Shown one piece after another: positions 25,750-33,802 of a DNA stretch of 64,000 nucleotides; within the stretch, counting starts at the first letter, position 1; each line of letters opens with the position of its first letter. This DNA is from Lewinella sp. IMCC34191 (lineage in GTDB: Bacteria > Bacteroidota > Bacteroidia > Chitinophagales > Saprospiraceae). The stretch is from positions 62,001-126,000 of the forward strand of contig NZ_QNQZ01000004.1 in the NCBI RefSeq assembly GCF_003390935.1, written 5' to 3'. Made by a program: the position numbers and the translations under genes. A model generated the notes under the pieces. The model ran no database searches. It was not told where the DNA came from and saw nothing but the letters and a program-made list of their open reading frames with translations.

Positions 25750-28446
25750 ATGAACACTTTCCACCGTACGGCTATGGCCGCCTTATTGCTGTGCACGGCA
25801 TTGTCGTCCACCCTAAACGGTCAGCTTAAACAACATCCTCGCGAAGCGCGGGCTCTTGTCCCGATAGCCGAGGCCGCTTTAACACCGCCTGGCAGCATCG
25901 ACCGAGTAACGCCTGCTTCACTGCAAGCGAACTGTGCCGACAATTTGCCCCCGACCGTGGAACTTATTCCCGATGAAGGTTTTCCAAGCAGCTTCTTTCG
26001 TGTCGATGCTTACGCCAGTGACCCGGACGGAGTGGTTGAAGCCTATTTCTACGACCCTCCGGCCTTCGGTGCGGAAGCGGAGCTGGGAGGGCCGGCCGAA
26101 TTGCCGCTCAACGAGCCGGGAGAAATTCTCGTTCGGGTGCGAGTCTTGGACGATTGCGGGGCAGAGGGAGCGGACAGTGCCATCTTCCGCATTATTCCAC
26201 CCGTTCCATCTTCCAATCGCTCCGTATTCCGCCTGGAAGGGGAATGCGCCGCACGGGGCGATTACTGGAAATCCGTATCAGACTATACTGCTTTCAGAGA
26301 GGCGTATGCCCAGGGCGGTTCGGCTAGCTCTCGCGAAAACTCACCAGCGGACTTACCGGAAAACCGGCTGAGTTTTCAAATACCCAACGTCTCCGCGGAC
26401 GATGCTGGAAATTACTACTTGTTTGGATCGTTTCCGGGTCCCCGATCCGATGACCAGTGTATCTGGGTGCGGATCAACGGTAGCCAATGGAACAAGTGGG
26501 ATATTATAAATCCTGAGAAATCGAACTATCCAAATTCCTTTACCCTAGAAGAGGGAGCAAATGAAGTGGAATTTGCCTATTGCAGCCCAAACCTGGGGGT
26601 AGACCGCCTGGTGCTTAGTCCGGACACCCGGATCGACCTGGCCGCGGATTCCGACCCCTACAGCCCGGGGCAAATGCTGGTGGACTTAAACTGTCCGGAC
26701 CCGAATGCCCTCCCCGATTACTGGATAGAGGGAGAATGTGCTATGCTACCCGACACCTGGGCCATCCAATCCAATTCAAGTGCATCGAATTTGACCTACG
26801 CCTATATGCCGAAAGGATACTTCTACCAGAATCCACCGCCAGGATTCGCTCGTTTCACGCTGGAGGACGTTCAGGCCGGTACGTATTTCTTGCAGGCGCG
26901 TATTCGCTCTACCAACGGAAAGGATGACAGCTTTTACGTACGCATCAACGGCGGCGAGTGGTATTCCTGGGACCGGGGCATCAACCGCGGGGAGGGATTC
27001 GCGTGGAATTTGCTTCCCGGCGGTGGCGTATACCTACAGGATGGTCTGAATACCATAGATTTCGCCGGACGCGAATCGAATACGGAACTGGACAAGATAT
27101 TCGTGAGCGGCAGCAATGAGCTCGTTGCCGGAATCGGATTGGTACCGGAGCGCTGTTCTTACGTCAGTACGCTCAATCCGCTATTTCTGGAAGCGGAGTG
27201 TGCCGATTATGGGGAAGCGTGGCAGCTGAGGGCGGATACGGCGGCCGCCTTTGGGGGCTATTTGACGACGCCAAAAGGTGACAGAATGGATTCTCCCCCG
27301 ACGGAAGAGTGGCTAGACCAGATCGAATTCGAATTCGACGTGCCATCATACAATAGGTATACCCCCATATATCTATACGCCCGGACCAAAGCGCCAACGG
27401 TAGATGCCAACTCCTTCTGGGTGCGGTTCAACGACGGAGAGTGGGTAGCCTGGACATCAATAGCAACCGGCCAGGACTGGCGGTGGAATCGATTCCCCAT
27501 GGTGTATACCAGCGTGAAGACGGGAACAAACACCGTAACGTTTGCCGTACGCGAAAGCGGTACGCAACTGGACCAAATTTTCCTCAACGGTACGGACGAG
27601 TTAGTCGAATATTCGCCGTACCTCGGTCAAAATTGTAACCGGGCCTCTTCCGGGGCAGTGGCCACCGAAGCGGAATGCATAGGTGGGATAAACAGTACGA
27701 ATTGGGTTCCCCAAGTAAGTGACCTTGCCTCCGGAGAGAGCTACATCACCTATTCAGGTGGTCCCCACTTTGGCAGGCCCCTAAAGGAGGGGGAACCGGA
27801 AACCCTGTACTTTACCCCCTCTTTAAGGAGGAATACCGGTACGTATCGCATGTACTTACGCATCAACGCACCAAGTGAAGAGAAAAATTCGCTCTGGATC
27901 CGGGCGAGTATCGCCGGCGGATGGAAAGTCTTCGAACAAGAAGCCGATGGTACGCCGCTGCTCACGGACGGTTTCGAGTGGCGGGAACTTATCCTGGACG
28001 GGGAAAGCGTACCCGCATTCGGCGGCAGTTCTTTCCGACTGGAAATAGTGAACCGGGAGCCAGGCATCCAGATTGACAAGATCGCTGCGGTAAATAGTGG
28101 ATCGATAACGGCATTCGGCCCTTTCGCGGAACCCTGTTCCCCTATTCTCAACCGTGATCTTCGACCCATCGAGCTTACACCGGCACCGGCGGCAATGGTG
28201 TACAGCGAGATTTATCCTAACCCGGTAGTCGGCCGGCTTTCCTACACCCTGCAAAGTGCTTACCGGGGTAATACCATCGTCAGAATTTACGATTCCACCG
28301 GCAAAAACATGCTGACTTCCCGATTGGATAAACAGTCAGCTACGCTCGTATCGGAGCTGGATGTCGCGTTGTTTCCTGCCGGAATATATCGCATCCAATT
28401 CGTCGAGGGCAGCCGGCAGTCGGTTCGCACCTTTATTAAGCTGTAG
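25750..28446 (+). CDS. T9SS type A-exported protein with four CBM6/35-like repeats
   Basis: An 898-residue protein with a signal peptide (1-25, ending LNGQ) and an Ig-like segment (about 65-150; DAYASDPDGVVEAYFYDP). Four repeats of about 150 residues start near 159, 323, 478 and 637, each opening with (G/A)-E-C and containing the pattern FWVR-(I/F)-N-G-G-E-W and RESxTxLDKIF. The repeats look like CBM6/35-type carbohydrate-binding beta sandwiches. The last ~75 residues are a type A sorting domain (IYPNPVVGRLSYTL, ending TFIKL). No catalytic domain is visible, so an adhesin or glycan-binding role is inferred. A cysteine recurs at each repeat boundary. Confidence 0.85.
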   Translation: MNTFHRTAMAALLLCTALSSTLNGQLKQHPREARALVPIAEAALTPPGSIDRVTPASLQANCADNLPPTVELIPDEGFPSSFFRVDAYASDPDGVVEAYFYDPPAFGAEAELGGPAELPLNEPGEILVRVRVLDDCGAEGADSAIFRIIPPVPSSNRSVFRLEGECAARGDYWKSVSDYTAFREAYAQGGSASSRENSPADLPENRLSFQIPNVSADDAGNYYLFGSFPGPRSDDQCIWVRINGSQWNKWDIINPEKSNYPNSFTLEEGANEVEFAYCSPNLGVDRLVLSPDTRIDLAADSDPYSPGQMLVDLNCPDPNALPDYWIEGECAMLPDTWAIQSNSSASNLTYAYMPKGYFYQNPPPGFARFTLEDVQAGTYFLQARIRSTNGKDDSFYVRINGGEWYSWDRGINRGEGFAWNLLPGGGVYLQDGLNTIDFAGRESNTELDKIFVSGSNELVAGIGLVPERCSYVSTLNPLFLEAECADYGEAWQLRADTAAAFGGYLTTPKGDRMDSPPTEEWLDQIEFEFDVPSYNRYTPIYLYARTKAPTVDANSFWVRFNDGEWVAWTSIATGQDWRWNRFPMVYTSVKTGTNTVTFAVRESGTQLDQIFLNGTDELVEYSPYLGQNCNRASSGAVATEAECIGGINSTNWVPQVSDLASGESYITYSGGPHFGRPLKEGEPETLYFTPSLRRNTGTYRMYLRINAPSEEKNSLWIRASIAGGWKVFEQEADGTPLLTDGFEWRELILDGESVPAFGGSSFRLEIVNREPGIQIDKIAAVNSGSITAFGPFAEPCSPILNRDLRPIELTPAPAAMVYSEIYPNPVVGRLSYTLQSAYRGNTIVRIYDSTGKNMLTSRLDKQSATLVSELDVALFPAGIYRIQFVEGSRQSVRTFIKL

Positions 28447-28505
28447 CAAGCCCGCAACCATGAAATATAGGTGAATTTACACGCTATGCTTTCGCATCTT
28501 TTCCG

Positions 28506-28513
28506 TATCTTTG
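28506..28513 (+). promoter_or_regulatory. Predicted -7 promoter element for rpsA
   Basis: TATCTTTG followed by CG, a full TAnnTTTG match, with a leader of about 82 nt before the rpsA ATG at 28601. Confidence 0.6.
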
Positions 28514-28600
28514 CGCTCCCTTAGCCATACCCGGCCGGGGGCGGAGAACGGTCACTCCGAAAGCTGGCCTAGTTTTTAAACCTTTTAAACCTATCACGTC

Positions 28601-30751
28601 ATGCAAGTAGACGATGATAAGGACCCGCAAGACGGGACCACAGAAGAGACCTCCACCGATTCCATTACGCCGGAGGCCCAACAATCCATCGAAGATCAAG
28701 CGACTCCCACCGAGGAGGAAGTAACGCCCGACATCACGGCGGAGCAATCCAAGATTAAGCCCGGTCGTAAAGCTACCGATGACGACGTAGCCGAAGCTAA
28801 CGACGACGCGGAGGAAAGCCTGGAAGAGGACGACGATGACGACGACGAAACCGACAGCAAGGGCGCCAAGGTGATCCGCAAGGAGAGCACCCGCGTGTCC
28901 GTAGCCCTCACCGAAGAGGTGAAGGAGGAAGCCGTTGAGATCGACGAAGCCGATCAGAGTGGTGCCACCGGTGCCGCCCACGATGCTTTCGCCTGGGACG
29001 CTATCGCCAAGATCGACAACCGCTATTCCGATTCCGAGCGCGAAGCCATGGAGAAGGAGTACGAAGCCTCGATGACCAACATCCAGGAAGCCGAGATCAT
29101 GTCGGCCAAGGTGTCGGCCATTATCGACGGTGACGTTATCCTCGACCTTAACTACAAGAGCGACGGTCTGCTGCCCCTGAGCGAATTCCGCGATCAGGAC
29201 GTAGAAGTCGGCTCCACCGTAGAAGTCTACGTCGAGCAGCAGGAAGACGAAAAGGGTCAGCTCGTACTCAGCCGCCGCAAGGCCAAGCTGTTGCGTGCCT
29301 GGGACCGCATCCGCGATTCCTACACCAACGGTACCGTCATCAACGGTAAGGTGATCAGCAAAACCAAGGGTGGCCTCATCGCCGACTGCGGTGGCCTGGA
29401 AACCTTCCTTCCCGGTTCGCAGATCGACATCAAGCCAATCGTCGACTACGATGCCTACGTCGGTAAGACCATGGAGTTCAAGGTTGTCAAGATCAACGAG
29501 ACGATCAAGAACGCCGTCGTTTCCCACAAAGCCCTCATCGAGAGCGATCTGGCCGAGCAGCGCGAAGCCATCATCGCTAGCCTTGAGCGCGGTCAGGTAC
29601 TGGAAGGTATCGTCAAGAACATCACCGACTTCGGGGCCTTCCTCGATCTGGGTGGCGTCGACGGACTTCTTTACATCACCGACATCAGCTGGGGACGCAT
29701 CAACCACCCGAGCGACGTTCTGGAACTTAACCAGAAAGTCAACGTGGCGGTACTCGACTTTGACGAGAACAAGAAGCGGATCAGCCTCGGCCTCAAGCAA
29801 CTCCAGCCCCACCCCTGGGAGGTTCTGGACGACAACGTCACCGAAGGCAGCACCGTCGAAGGCCGCGTAGTCAACATCGAAGACTACGGTGCTTTCCTCG
29901 AGATCATGCCAGGCGTAGAAGGTCTGGTACACGTTAGCGAAGTAAGCTGGAGCAACCAGCCCATCAACGCCCGCGAATACTTCACCGTGGGTGAAACCCG
30001 CAACGCCAAGGTGGTTACCATCGACCGCGACGATCGCAAGATGTCGCTCTCGATCAAGCAACTGCAGCAGGATCCCTGGGATAACATCTACCAGAACTTC
30101 GGCGTCGGTTCGAAGCACACCGGTAAGGTCAAGAACCTTACCCCCTACGGTGTATTCGTCGAGCTTAACGACGGCATCGGTGGTATGATCCACATCAGCG
30201 ACCTCAGCTGGACCAAGCGCTTCGGCCACCCAAGCGAATTCACCAAAGTAGGCGACGACATCGACGTCACCGTACTGGAAGTGGACGACCACAACCGCAA
30301 GATGTCCCTCGGACACAAGCAGCTCGAAGAAAACCCCTGGGACAGCTTCGAGTCGGTATTCCCCGAAGGCAGCTACCACGAGGCGACCGTTCTCCGCAAG
30401 GACGACCGCGGTGCGATCGTACAGATGCCCTACGGCCTGGAAGCCTACGCTCCAATCAAGCTCATGCGGAAGGAAGATGGCAGCATCGCCGAGGTTGATG
30501 AGACCCTGACGGTGAAAGTCATCGAGTTCGACCGCGATCAGAAGAAGCTCATGGTCAGCCACAGCCGCTACGTCAACGACATCCGTCGCGAAGCAAAGGA
30601 CACCGTTGTCCGCGAGCGCCGCGAGGAGCAGCAGTACACCCGTAAGGCCGTCAAACAGACGAACGCCAGCAATGAGCGTTCCACCCTGGGTGACCTCAGC
30701 GCCTTCGAGCAACTGCGCGAACAGCTTAACAACGACGAGGACGAGGATTAG
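28601..30751 (+). CDS. rpsA: 30S ribosomal protein S1 with long acidic N-terminal extension
   Basis: A 716-residue protein with six S1/OB-fold repeats beginning near residues 165, 245, 330, 415, 500 and 585 (for example GIVKNITDFGAFLDLGGVDG and GRVVNIEDYGAFLEIMPGVE, each closing with a KRISLGLKQL-type strand). S1 binds mRNA leaders and recruits them to the 30S subunit, which matters in Bacteroidota, where Shine-Dalgarno use is weak. About 150 residues precede the first repeat; they are highly acidic (EEDDDDDDETDSKG) and probably disordered. E. coli S1 is 557 residues, so this one is longer. A strong terminator follows. Confidence 0.95.
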   Translation: MQVDDDKDPQDGTTEETSTDSITPEAQQSIEDQATPTEEEVTPDITAEQSKIKPGRKATDDDVAEANDDAEESLEEDDDDDDETDSKGAKVIRKESTRVSVALTEEVKEEAVEIDEADQSGATGAAHDAFAWDAIAKIDNRYSDSEREAMEKEYEASMTNIQEAEIMSAKVSAIIDGDVILDLNYKSDGLLPLSEFRDQDVEVGSTVEVYVEQQEDEKGQLVLSRRKAKLLRAWDRIRDSYTNGTVINGKVISKTKGGLIADCGGLETFLPGSQIDIKPIVDYDAYVGKTMEFKVVKINETIKNAVVSHKALIESDLAEQREAIIASLERGQVLEGIVKNITDFGAFLDLGGVDGLLYITDISWGRINHPSDVLELNQKVNVAVLDFDENKKRISLGLKQLQPHPWEVLDDNVTEGSTVEGRVVNIEDYGAFLEIMPGVEGLVHVSEVSWSNQPINAREYFTVGETRNAKVVTIDRDDRKMSLSIKQLQQDPWDNIYQNFGVGSKHTGKVKNLTPYGVFVELNDGIGGMIHISDLSWTKRFGHPSEFTKVGDDIDVTVLEVDDHNRKMSLGHKQLEENPWDSFESVFPEGSYHEATVLRKDDRGAIVQMPYGLEAYAPIKLMRKEDGSIAEVDETLTVKVIEFDRDQKKLMVSHSRYVNDIRREAKDTVVRERREEQQYTRKAVKQTNASNERSTLGDLSAFEQLREQLNNDEDED

Positions 30752-30775
30752 TAATTCGAGTCCTTCCCGTTCACC

Positions 30776-30815
30776 TTTTAAAGGCCACTCCGTTCCCAGA
30801 ACGGGGTGGCCTTTT
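30776..30815 (+). terminator. Intrinsic terminator after rpsA
   Basis: AAAGGCCAC-T-CCGTT pairs with AACGG-G-GTGGCCTTT around CCCAG and ends in TTTT at 30812-30815. It lies 25 bp after the rpsA stop and just before the ATG of the next gene at 30827. Confidence 0.85.
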
Positions 30816-30826
30816 ATCATGTAGCC

Positions 30827-31759
30827 ATGCAGGAAACCAAAGAATTTTACGGGCACGGCAAATTGCTCCTAACTGGCGAGTACTTCGTTCTCGACGGAGC
30901 AACCGCCCTGGCGGCTCCGACCCGGCAGGGACAACGCTTTCGGGTACGCCCCATGCTCCAGGATAGCCGCTACGATCTGATATGGCGGATGCACGTACCC
31001 GGGCAATCCCAAGCCAGCACCTTTTCCTTCACCAGCGAAGACTGGAGTCATACCCACCTCTCCGACGATCCGATCCGCTCCCGGCTGCAACAACTCTTTT
31101 ACGCCGCCGAACAGCTCCGCCCCCGTTGTACCGTACAATTGTTGGGGCAGGAGGTGGATACGGAGCTCGAATTCCCCACGGATTGGGGCCTGGGAAGTAG
31201 TTCCACGCTTGTGTGGTTCCTGGCCCGATTCCTGGAAATTAACGCCTACGATCTACTCAGGCTTTCCTTCAACGGCAGTGGCTACGACGTAGCCTGTGCC
31301 GGTGTCGACGGGCCGATTATGTACCAGCGTCGCGATAGCGACCCCATCATCAAGCCCGTCCATTTTCGCCCCGACTGGGCCGCTAGCAGTTGCTTCGTCC
31401 ACCGCAATAAAAAACAGAACAGCCGGGAAGGAATCGCGAAGTACCGGGAAGCAGCCGCCGCCGCGGGAGCCAAAGATCGAATCTCCGGGATTAGCAAAGC
31501 TCTTCTGGACAAGACATCTGACCTGCGCGCCGCCGCAAGCTTATTGGAAGAACACGAGCAGTTGATCGGAGAAACACTGGGCCTGAGCCCGGTAAAGGAT
31601 TTGTTGTTTGCCGATTTTGACGGGACGGTAAAAAGCCTCGGGGCCTGGGGCGGTGACTTCGTATGGGTGCTTAGTGAACGGCCGGCTACCTGGGTGCGCG
31701 ATTATTTCAACGAGCGGGGGTACCCAACGGTTATAGCCTACAACGATATGCTATTATGA
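30827..31759 (+). CDS. GYDIA-type GHMP kinase (mevalonate-kinase-like)
   Basis: A 310-residue protein from ATG 30827; an in-frame GTG at 30806 lies inside the terminator and is rejected. GHMP features are HGKLLLTGEYFVLDGATALA at the N-terminus, the ATP loop DWGLGSSSTLVWF, and NGSGYDVACAG, a variant of the GYDIA motif. The family phosphorylates small alcohols such as mevalonate, homoserine or galactose; the substrate of this Bacteroidota group is not known to me. Its end overlaps the next gene by 4 bp. Confidence 0.82.
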   Translation: MQETKEFYGHGKLLLTGEYFVLDGATALAAPTRQGQRFRVRPMLQDSRYDLIWRMHVPGQSQASTFSFTSEDWSHTHLSDDPIRSRLQQLFYAAEQLRPRCTVQLLGQEVDTELEFPTDWGLGSSSTLVWFLARFLEINAYDLLRLSFNGSGYDVACAGVDGPIMYQRRDSDPIIKPVHFRPDWAASSCFVHRNKKQNSREGIAKYREAAAAAGAKDRISGISKALLDKTSDLRAAASLLEEHEQLIGETLGLSPVKDLLFADFDGTVKSLGAWGGDFVWVLSERPATWVRDYFNERGYPTVIAYNDMLL

Positions 31760-32487
31760 GTAAATGGAAGGAAGCCGTCATCAACCGCATCGAGCAACGG
31801 ACCCCGACGGTTCGCAGTTTCTGGGTGGCCCTACCCGATCGGGAAAAACTGGAATTTCGCCCCGGCCAATTTTTGACCCTCGACCTACCGATCAGCGAGC
31901 GGCGGCGGGAGCGTTGGCGGAGTTATTCGATTGCTTCCGCACCCGGTGAATCCAACGAAGCCGAATTATGCATCGTCAACCTTCCAGGCGGAAAAGGGAC
32001 GACTTACCTCTTCGAAGAAGCCGAGCCGGGTACACGCGTACTGACCAAAGAACCCGGCGGCGTTTTTACCCTCCCCGATCGGCCGTTGGACTACGACGTG
32101 GTCATGATCTGTACCGGCACCGGCGTAGCCCCCTTCCGTTCGATGTTGCTGCAGCGACTCCCGCACGAAACGCGCCATTTTCACCTGATCTACGGATCCC
32201 GCACACCCGATGACCTGCTCTACCGGGACGACTTCGAGCGCCTCGCGGAGGAATTCCCGCATTTCACCTACAGCGTGGCGCTCAGTCGCCAGCTCCCCGA
32301 TGAGGACACCACCTTCGACATCAGCAAAGGCTACGTTCACCCGATATACGAGCGCAGCTACCGTGAAGTACGCGACGACATTCGCTTCTACCTATGCGGA
32401 TGGAGCCAGATGGTCGATGAGGCACGGGAACGCCTGCTCAAAATGGGTTACTCGGAAGAGCAGGTAATTTTGGAGCTCTACGGATAG
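31756..32487 (+). CDS. Ferredoxin-NADP reductase-like FAD oxidoreductase
   Basis: A 243-residue flavoprotein of the FNR superfamily. The FAD-binding domain has RPGQFLTLDL and WRSYSIASAP (the RxYS motif), and the NAD(P) domain has GTGVAPFRSML and FYLCGWSQMVDEA. No iron-sulfur domain is fused, so an external electron partner such as ferredoxin is expected. The start overlaps the GHMP kinase stop (ATGA), so the two are coupled, though the metabolic link is not evident. tRNA-Ile/Met follows after 22 bp. Confidence 0.88.
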   Translation: MSKWKEAVINRIEQRTPTVRSFWVALPDREKLEFRPGQFLTLDLPISERRRERWRSYSIASAPGESNEAELCIVNLPGGKGTTYLFEEAEPGTRVLTKEPGGVFTLPDRPLDYDVVMICTGTGVAPFRSMLLQRLPHETRHFHLIYGSRTPDDLLYRDDFERLAEEFPHFTYSVALSRQLPDEDTTFDISKGYVHPIYERSYREVRDDIRFYLCGWSQMVDEARERLLKMGYSEEQVILELYG

Positions 32488-32500
32488 CCGATTATCTTTG
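32469..32500 (+). promoter_or_regulatory. Promoter of the CAT-anticodon tRNA
   Basis: TTTG at 32469-32472 and TATCTTTG at 32493-32500 are separated by exactly 20 bp, the same architecture as at tRNA-Cys. The -33 element lies within the end of the preceding gene. The tRNA begins 9 nt after the element. Confidence 0.8.
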
Positions 32501-32509
32501 CGCCGCTTC

Positions 32510-32582
<73 letters not shown>

Positions 32583-32587
32583 CGATT

Positions 32588-32675
32588 AGTACGGTAGTTG
32601 CTGGTTTCGCCAGCTTTGTAGTACGGTAGTCGCCGGCTTCGCCTGCGGAGTAGTACCGGCCGACTACCGCACTAC
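32588..32675. repeat. Tandem 32-bp hairpin repeats with a longer inverted repeat
   Basis: Two 32-bp units (32588-32619 and 32620-32651) both begin AGTACGGTAGT and contain a GCTGG-TTTCG-CCAGC or GCCGGC-TTC-GCCTGC stem-loop. The second unit also opens a larger inverted repeat: 32618-32636 pairs with 32656-32675 (GTAGT-x-CGGTAGTCG) with one mismatch and one extra base. It starts 6 bp after the tRNA. It has no T run, so it is not a standard terminator. Confidence 0.7.
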
Positions 32676-32762
32676 GTCCCTACCGTCATAATACCTATCG
32701 TAATAAAGTCGAACTTGCTTTCTGGAATTCAGGTTAAGAGGATACACGCAAAACCCTCGACC

Positions 32763-32960
32763 ATGCGATTCAACCACAAGCCTACCCGTTATCGTTTTTT
32801 TGACTCCAAAACGCAGAGCCCGGTACTCGCGGACGATAAGGATAAGAAGCCCAAGGCCACGCCTAAGAAGGACGTCTCGAAAGATGACGACGATCTGAAG
32901 CACGTGGATCAGAGCAAAGGCGGTTACGGTCACGGATCCGGCTACGATAAAGAGAACTAG
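32763..32960 (+). CDS. Small charged hypothetical protein
   Basis: A 65-residue open frame from ATG 32763; an in-frame TTG at 32715 would add 16 residues. It is very hydrophilic and lysine/aspartate-rich (DDKDKKPKATPKKDVSKDDD), ending in a Gly/His/Tyr-rich tail (GGYGHGSGYDKEN). No family is recognised. The last 4 bp overlap the end of the convergent exonuclease gene. The low-complexity composition makes it less certain than its neighbours, but length, start and position are reasonable for a real small gene. Confidence 0.5.
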   Translation: MRFNHKPTRYRFFDSKTQSPVLADDKDKKPKATPKKDVSKDDDDLKHVDQSKGGYGHGSGYDKEN

Positions 32961-33760
32961 CCTTTTCTGCGCTGCTCGTCAATGGCGCGAACGAGGGCTT
33001 TCACCTCCGTGCTGAAGTCTTTATCCAGAATCCACTTTAAATAACTCGGCTCCCGATCGAAAACTTCAGCCACCGGGCGACCGGCGTGTTTGCCGAAGTT
33101 AAAGACCGGCTGCCCGTCCGGGCCCTTCTTCAGGCGACGGGTGGCATCTAGGAAGCGGTCGTCCCGGCAGAACTCCGCGACGGCATCCATATCCGTGAAG
33201 GGCTTGGTTACCGTACCATCCTCTTTGGTGAAACTTGCGTCGGCGTAATACTTTAGTTGCCCCTTAAACACATCTACCGTTGCGCGCACATCGGCCAGCG
33301 CGTCATGGGCATTCGTCATCTCCTTGCCCGCGTAAAACTTCAGCGCGGCGCTGAGGGTCCGGGGTTCCATTTGGTAAAAGATCTGCTGGGCATCGATCAG
33401 TCTCCGACTGGCCGTGTCGAGGTAGAGGCCCGCGCGGAAAAACTCTTCCTGCAGCAAGGGTACATCGTAGCGGTTGGAGTTGTAGCCGGCGAGATCGGCA
33501 TCCCCGATGAAAGCGAAAAGCTTCTCAGCCACGTCGGTAAATTTGGGTTCCCCCCGTAGCATCTCGTTGGTGAGTCCGTGGATCGCCGCCGCTTCGGCGC
33601 TGACCGGAACGGTGGGGTTTATCTTCATCTCGAGTTCTTCCGGCTCCGTGCCGTCGGCGTGAAGCCTGATCATGGCGATCTGGACGATCCGGTCCGTGAT
33701 GACGTTGAGCCCCGTGGCTTCCAAATCGAAGAACACGAGGTTATTGGTTAGGGGTAGCAT
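32957..33760 (-). CDS. DnaQ-like DEDDh 3'-5' exonuclease
   Basis: A 267-residue protein. An exonuclease domain (1-180) carries Exo I FFDLEATGLN (D and E), an Exo II Asp region (LAGYNSNRYDVPLLQEEF) and Exo III HDALADVRAT (the DEDDh His and Asp). The C-terminal ~70 residues (FNFGKHAGRPVAEVFDREPSYLKWIL) match a small accessory domain often found on such proteins. It may proofread or trim DNA or RNA ends. It is too small and too divergent to be called the replicative epsilon subunit with confidence. Confidence 0.88.
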   Translation of the reverse strand: MLPLTNNLVFFDLEATGLNVITDRIVQIAMIRLHADGTEPEELEMKINPTVPVSAEAAAIHGLTNEMLRGEPKFTDVAEKLFAFIGDADLAGYNSNRYDVPLLQEEFFRAGLYLDTASRRLIDAQQIFYQMEPRTLSAALKFYAGKEMTNAHDALADVRATVDVFKGQLKYYADASFTKEDGTVTKPFTDMDAVAEFCRDDRFLDATRRLKKGPDGQPVFNFGKHAGRPVAEVFDREPSYLKWILDKDFSTEVKALVRAIDEQRRKG

Positions 33761-33802
33761 AGTAGGTACGTTCGCCCGGCCTGGTCGGTCCGGGCATCAA
33801 TA

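Noticed and set aside
28484..30856. A 790-codon open frame antisense to rpsA
   Set aside because: It is the mirror of a strongly codon-biased S1 gene; the translation is V/L/D/G-rich without domains, and six S1 repeats on the other strand explain the sequence.
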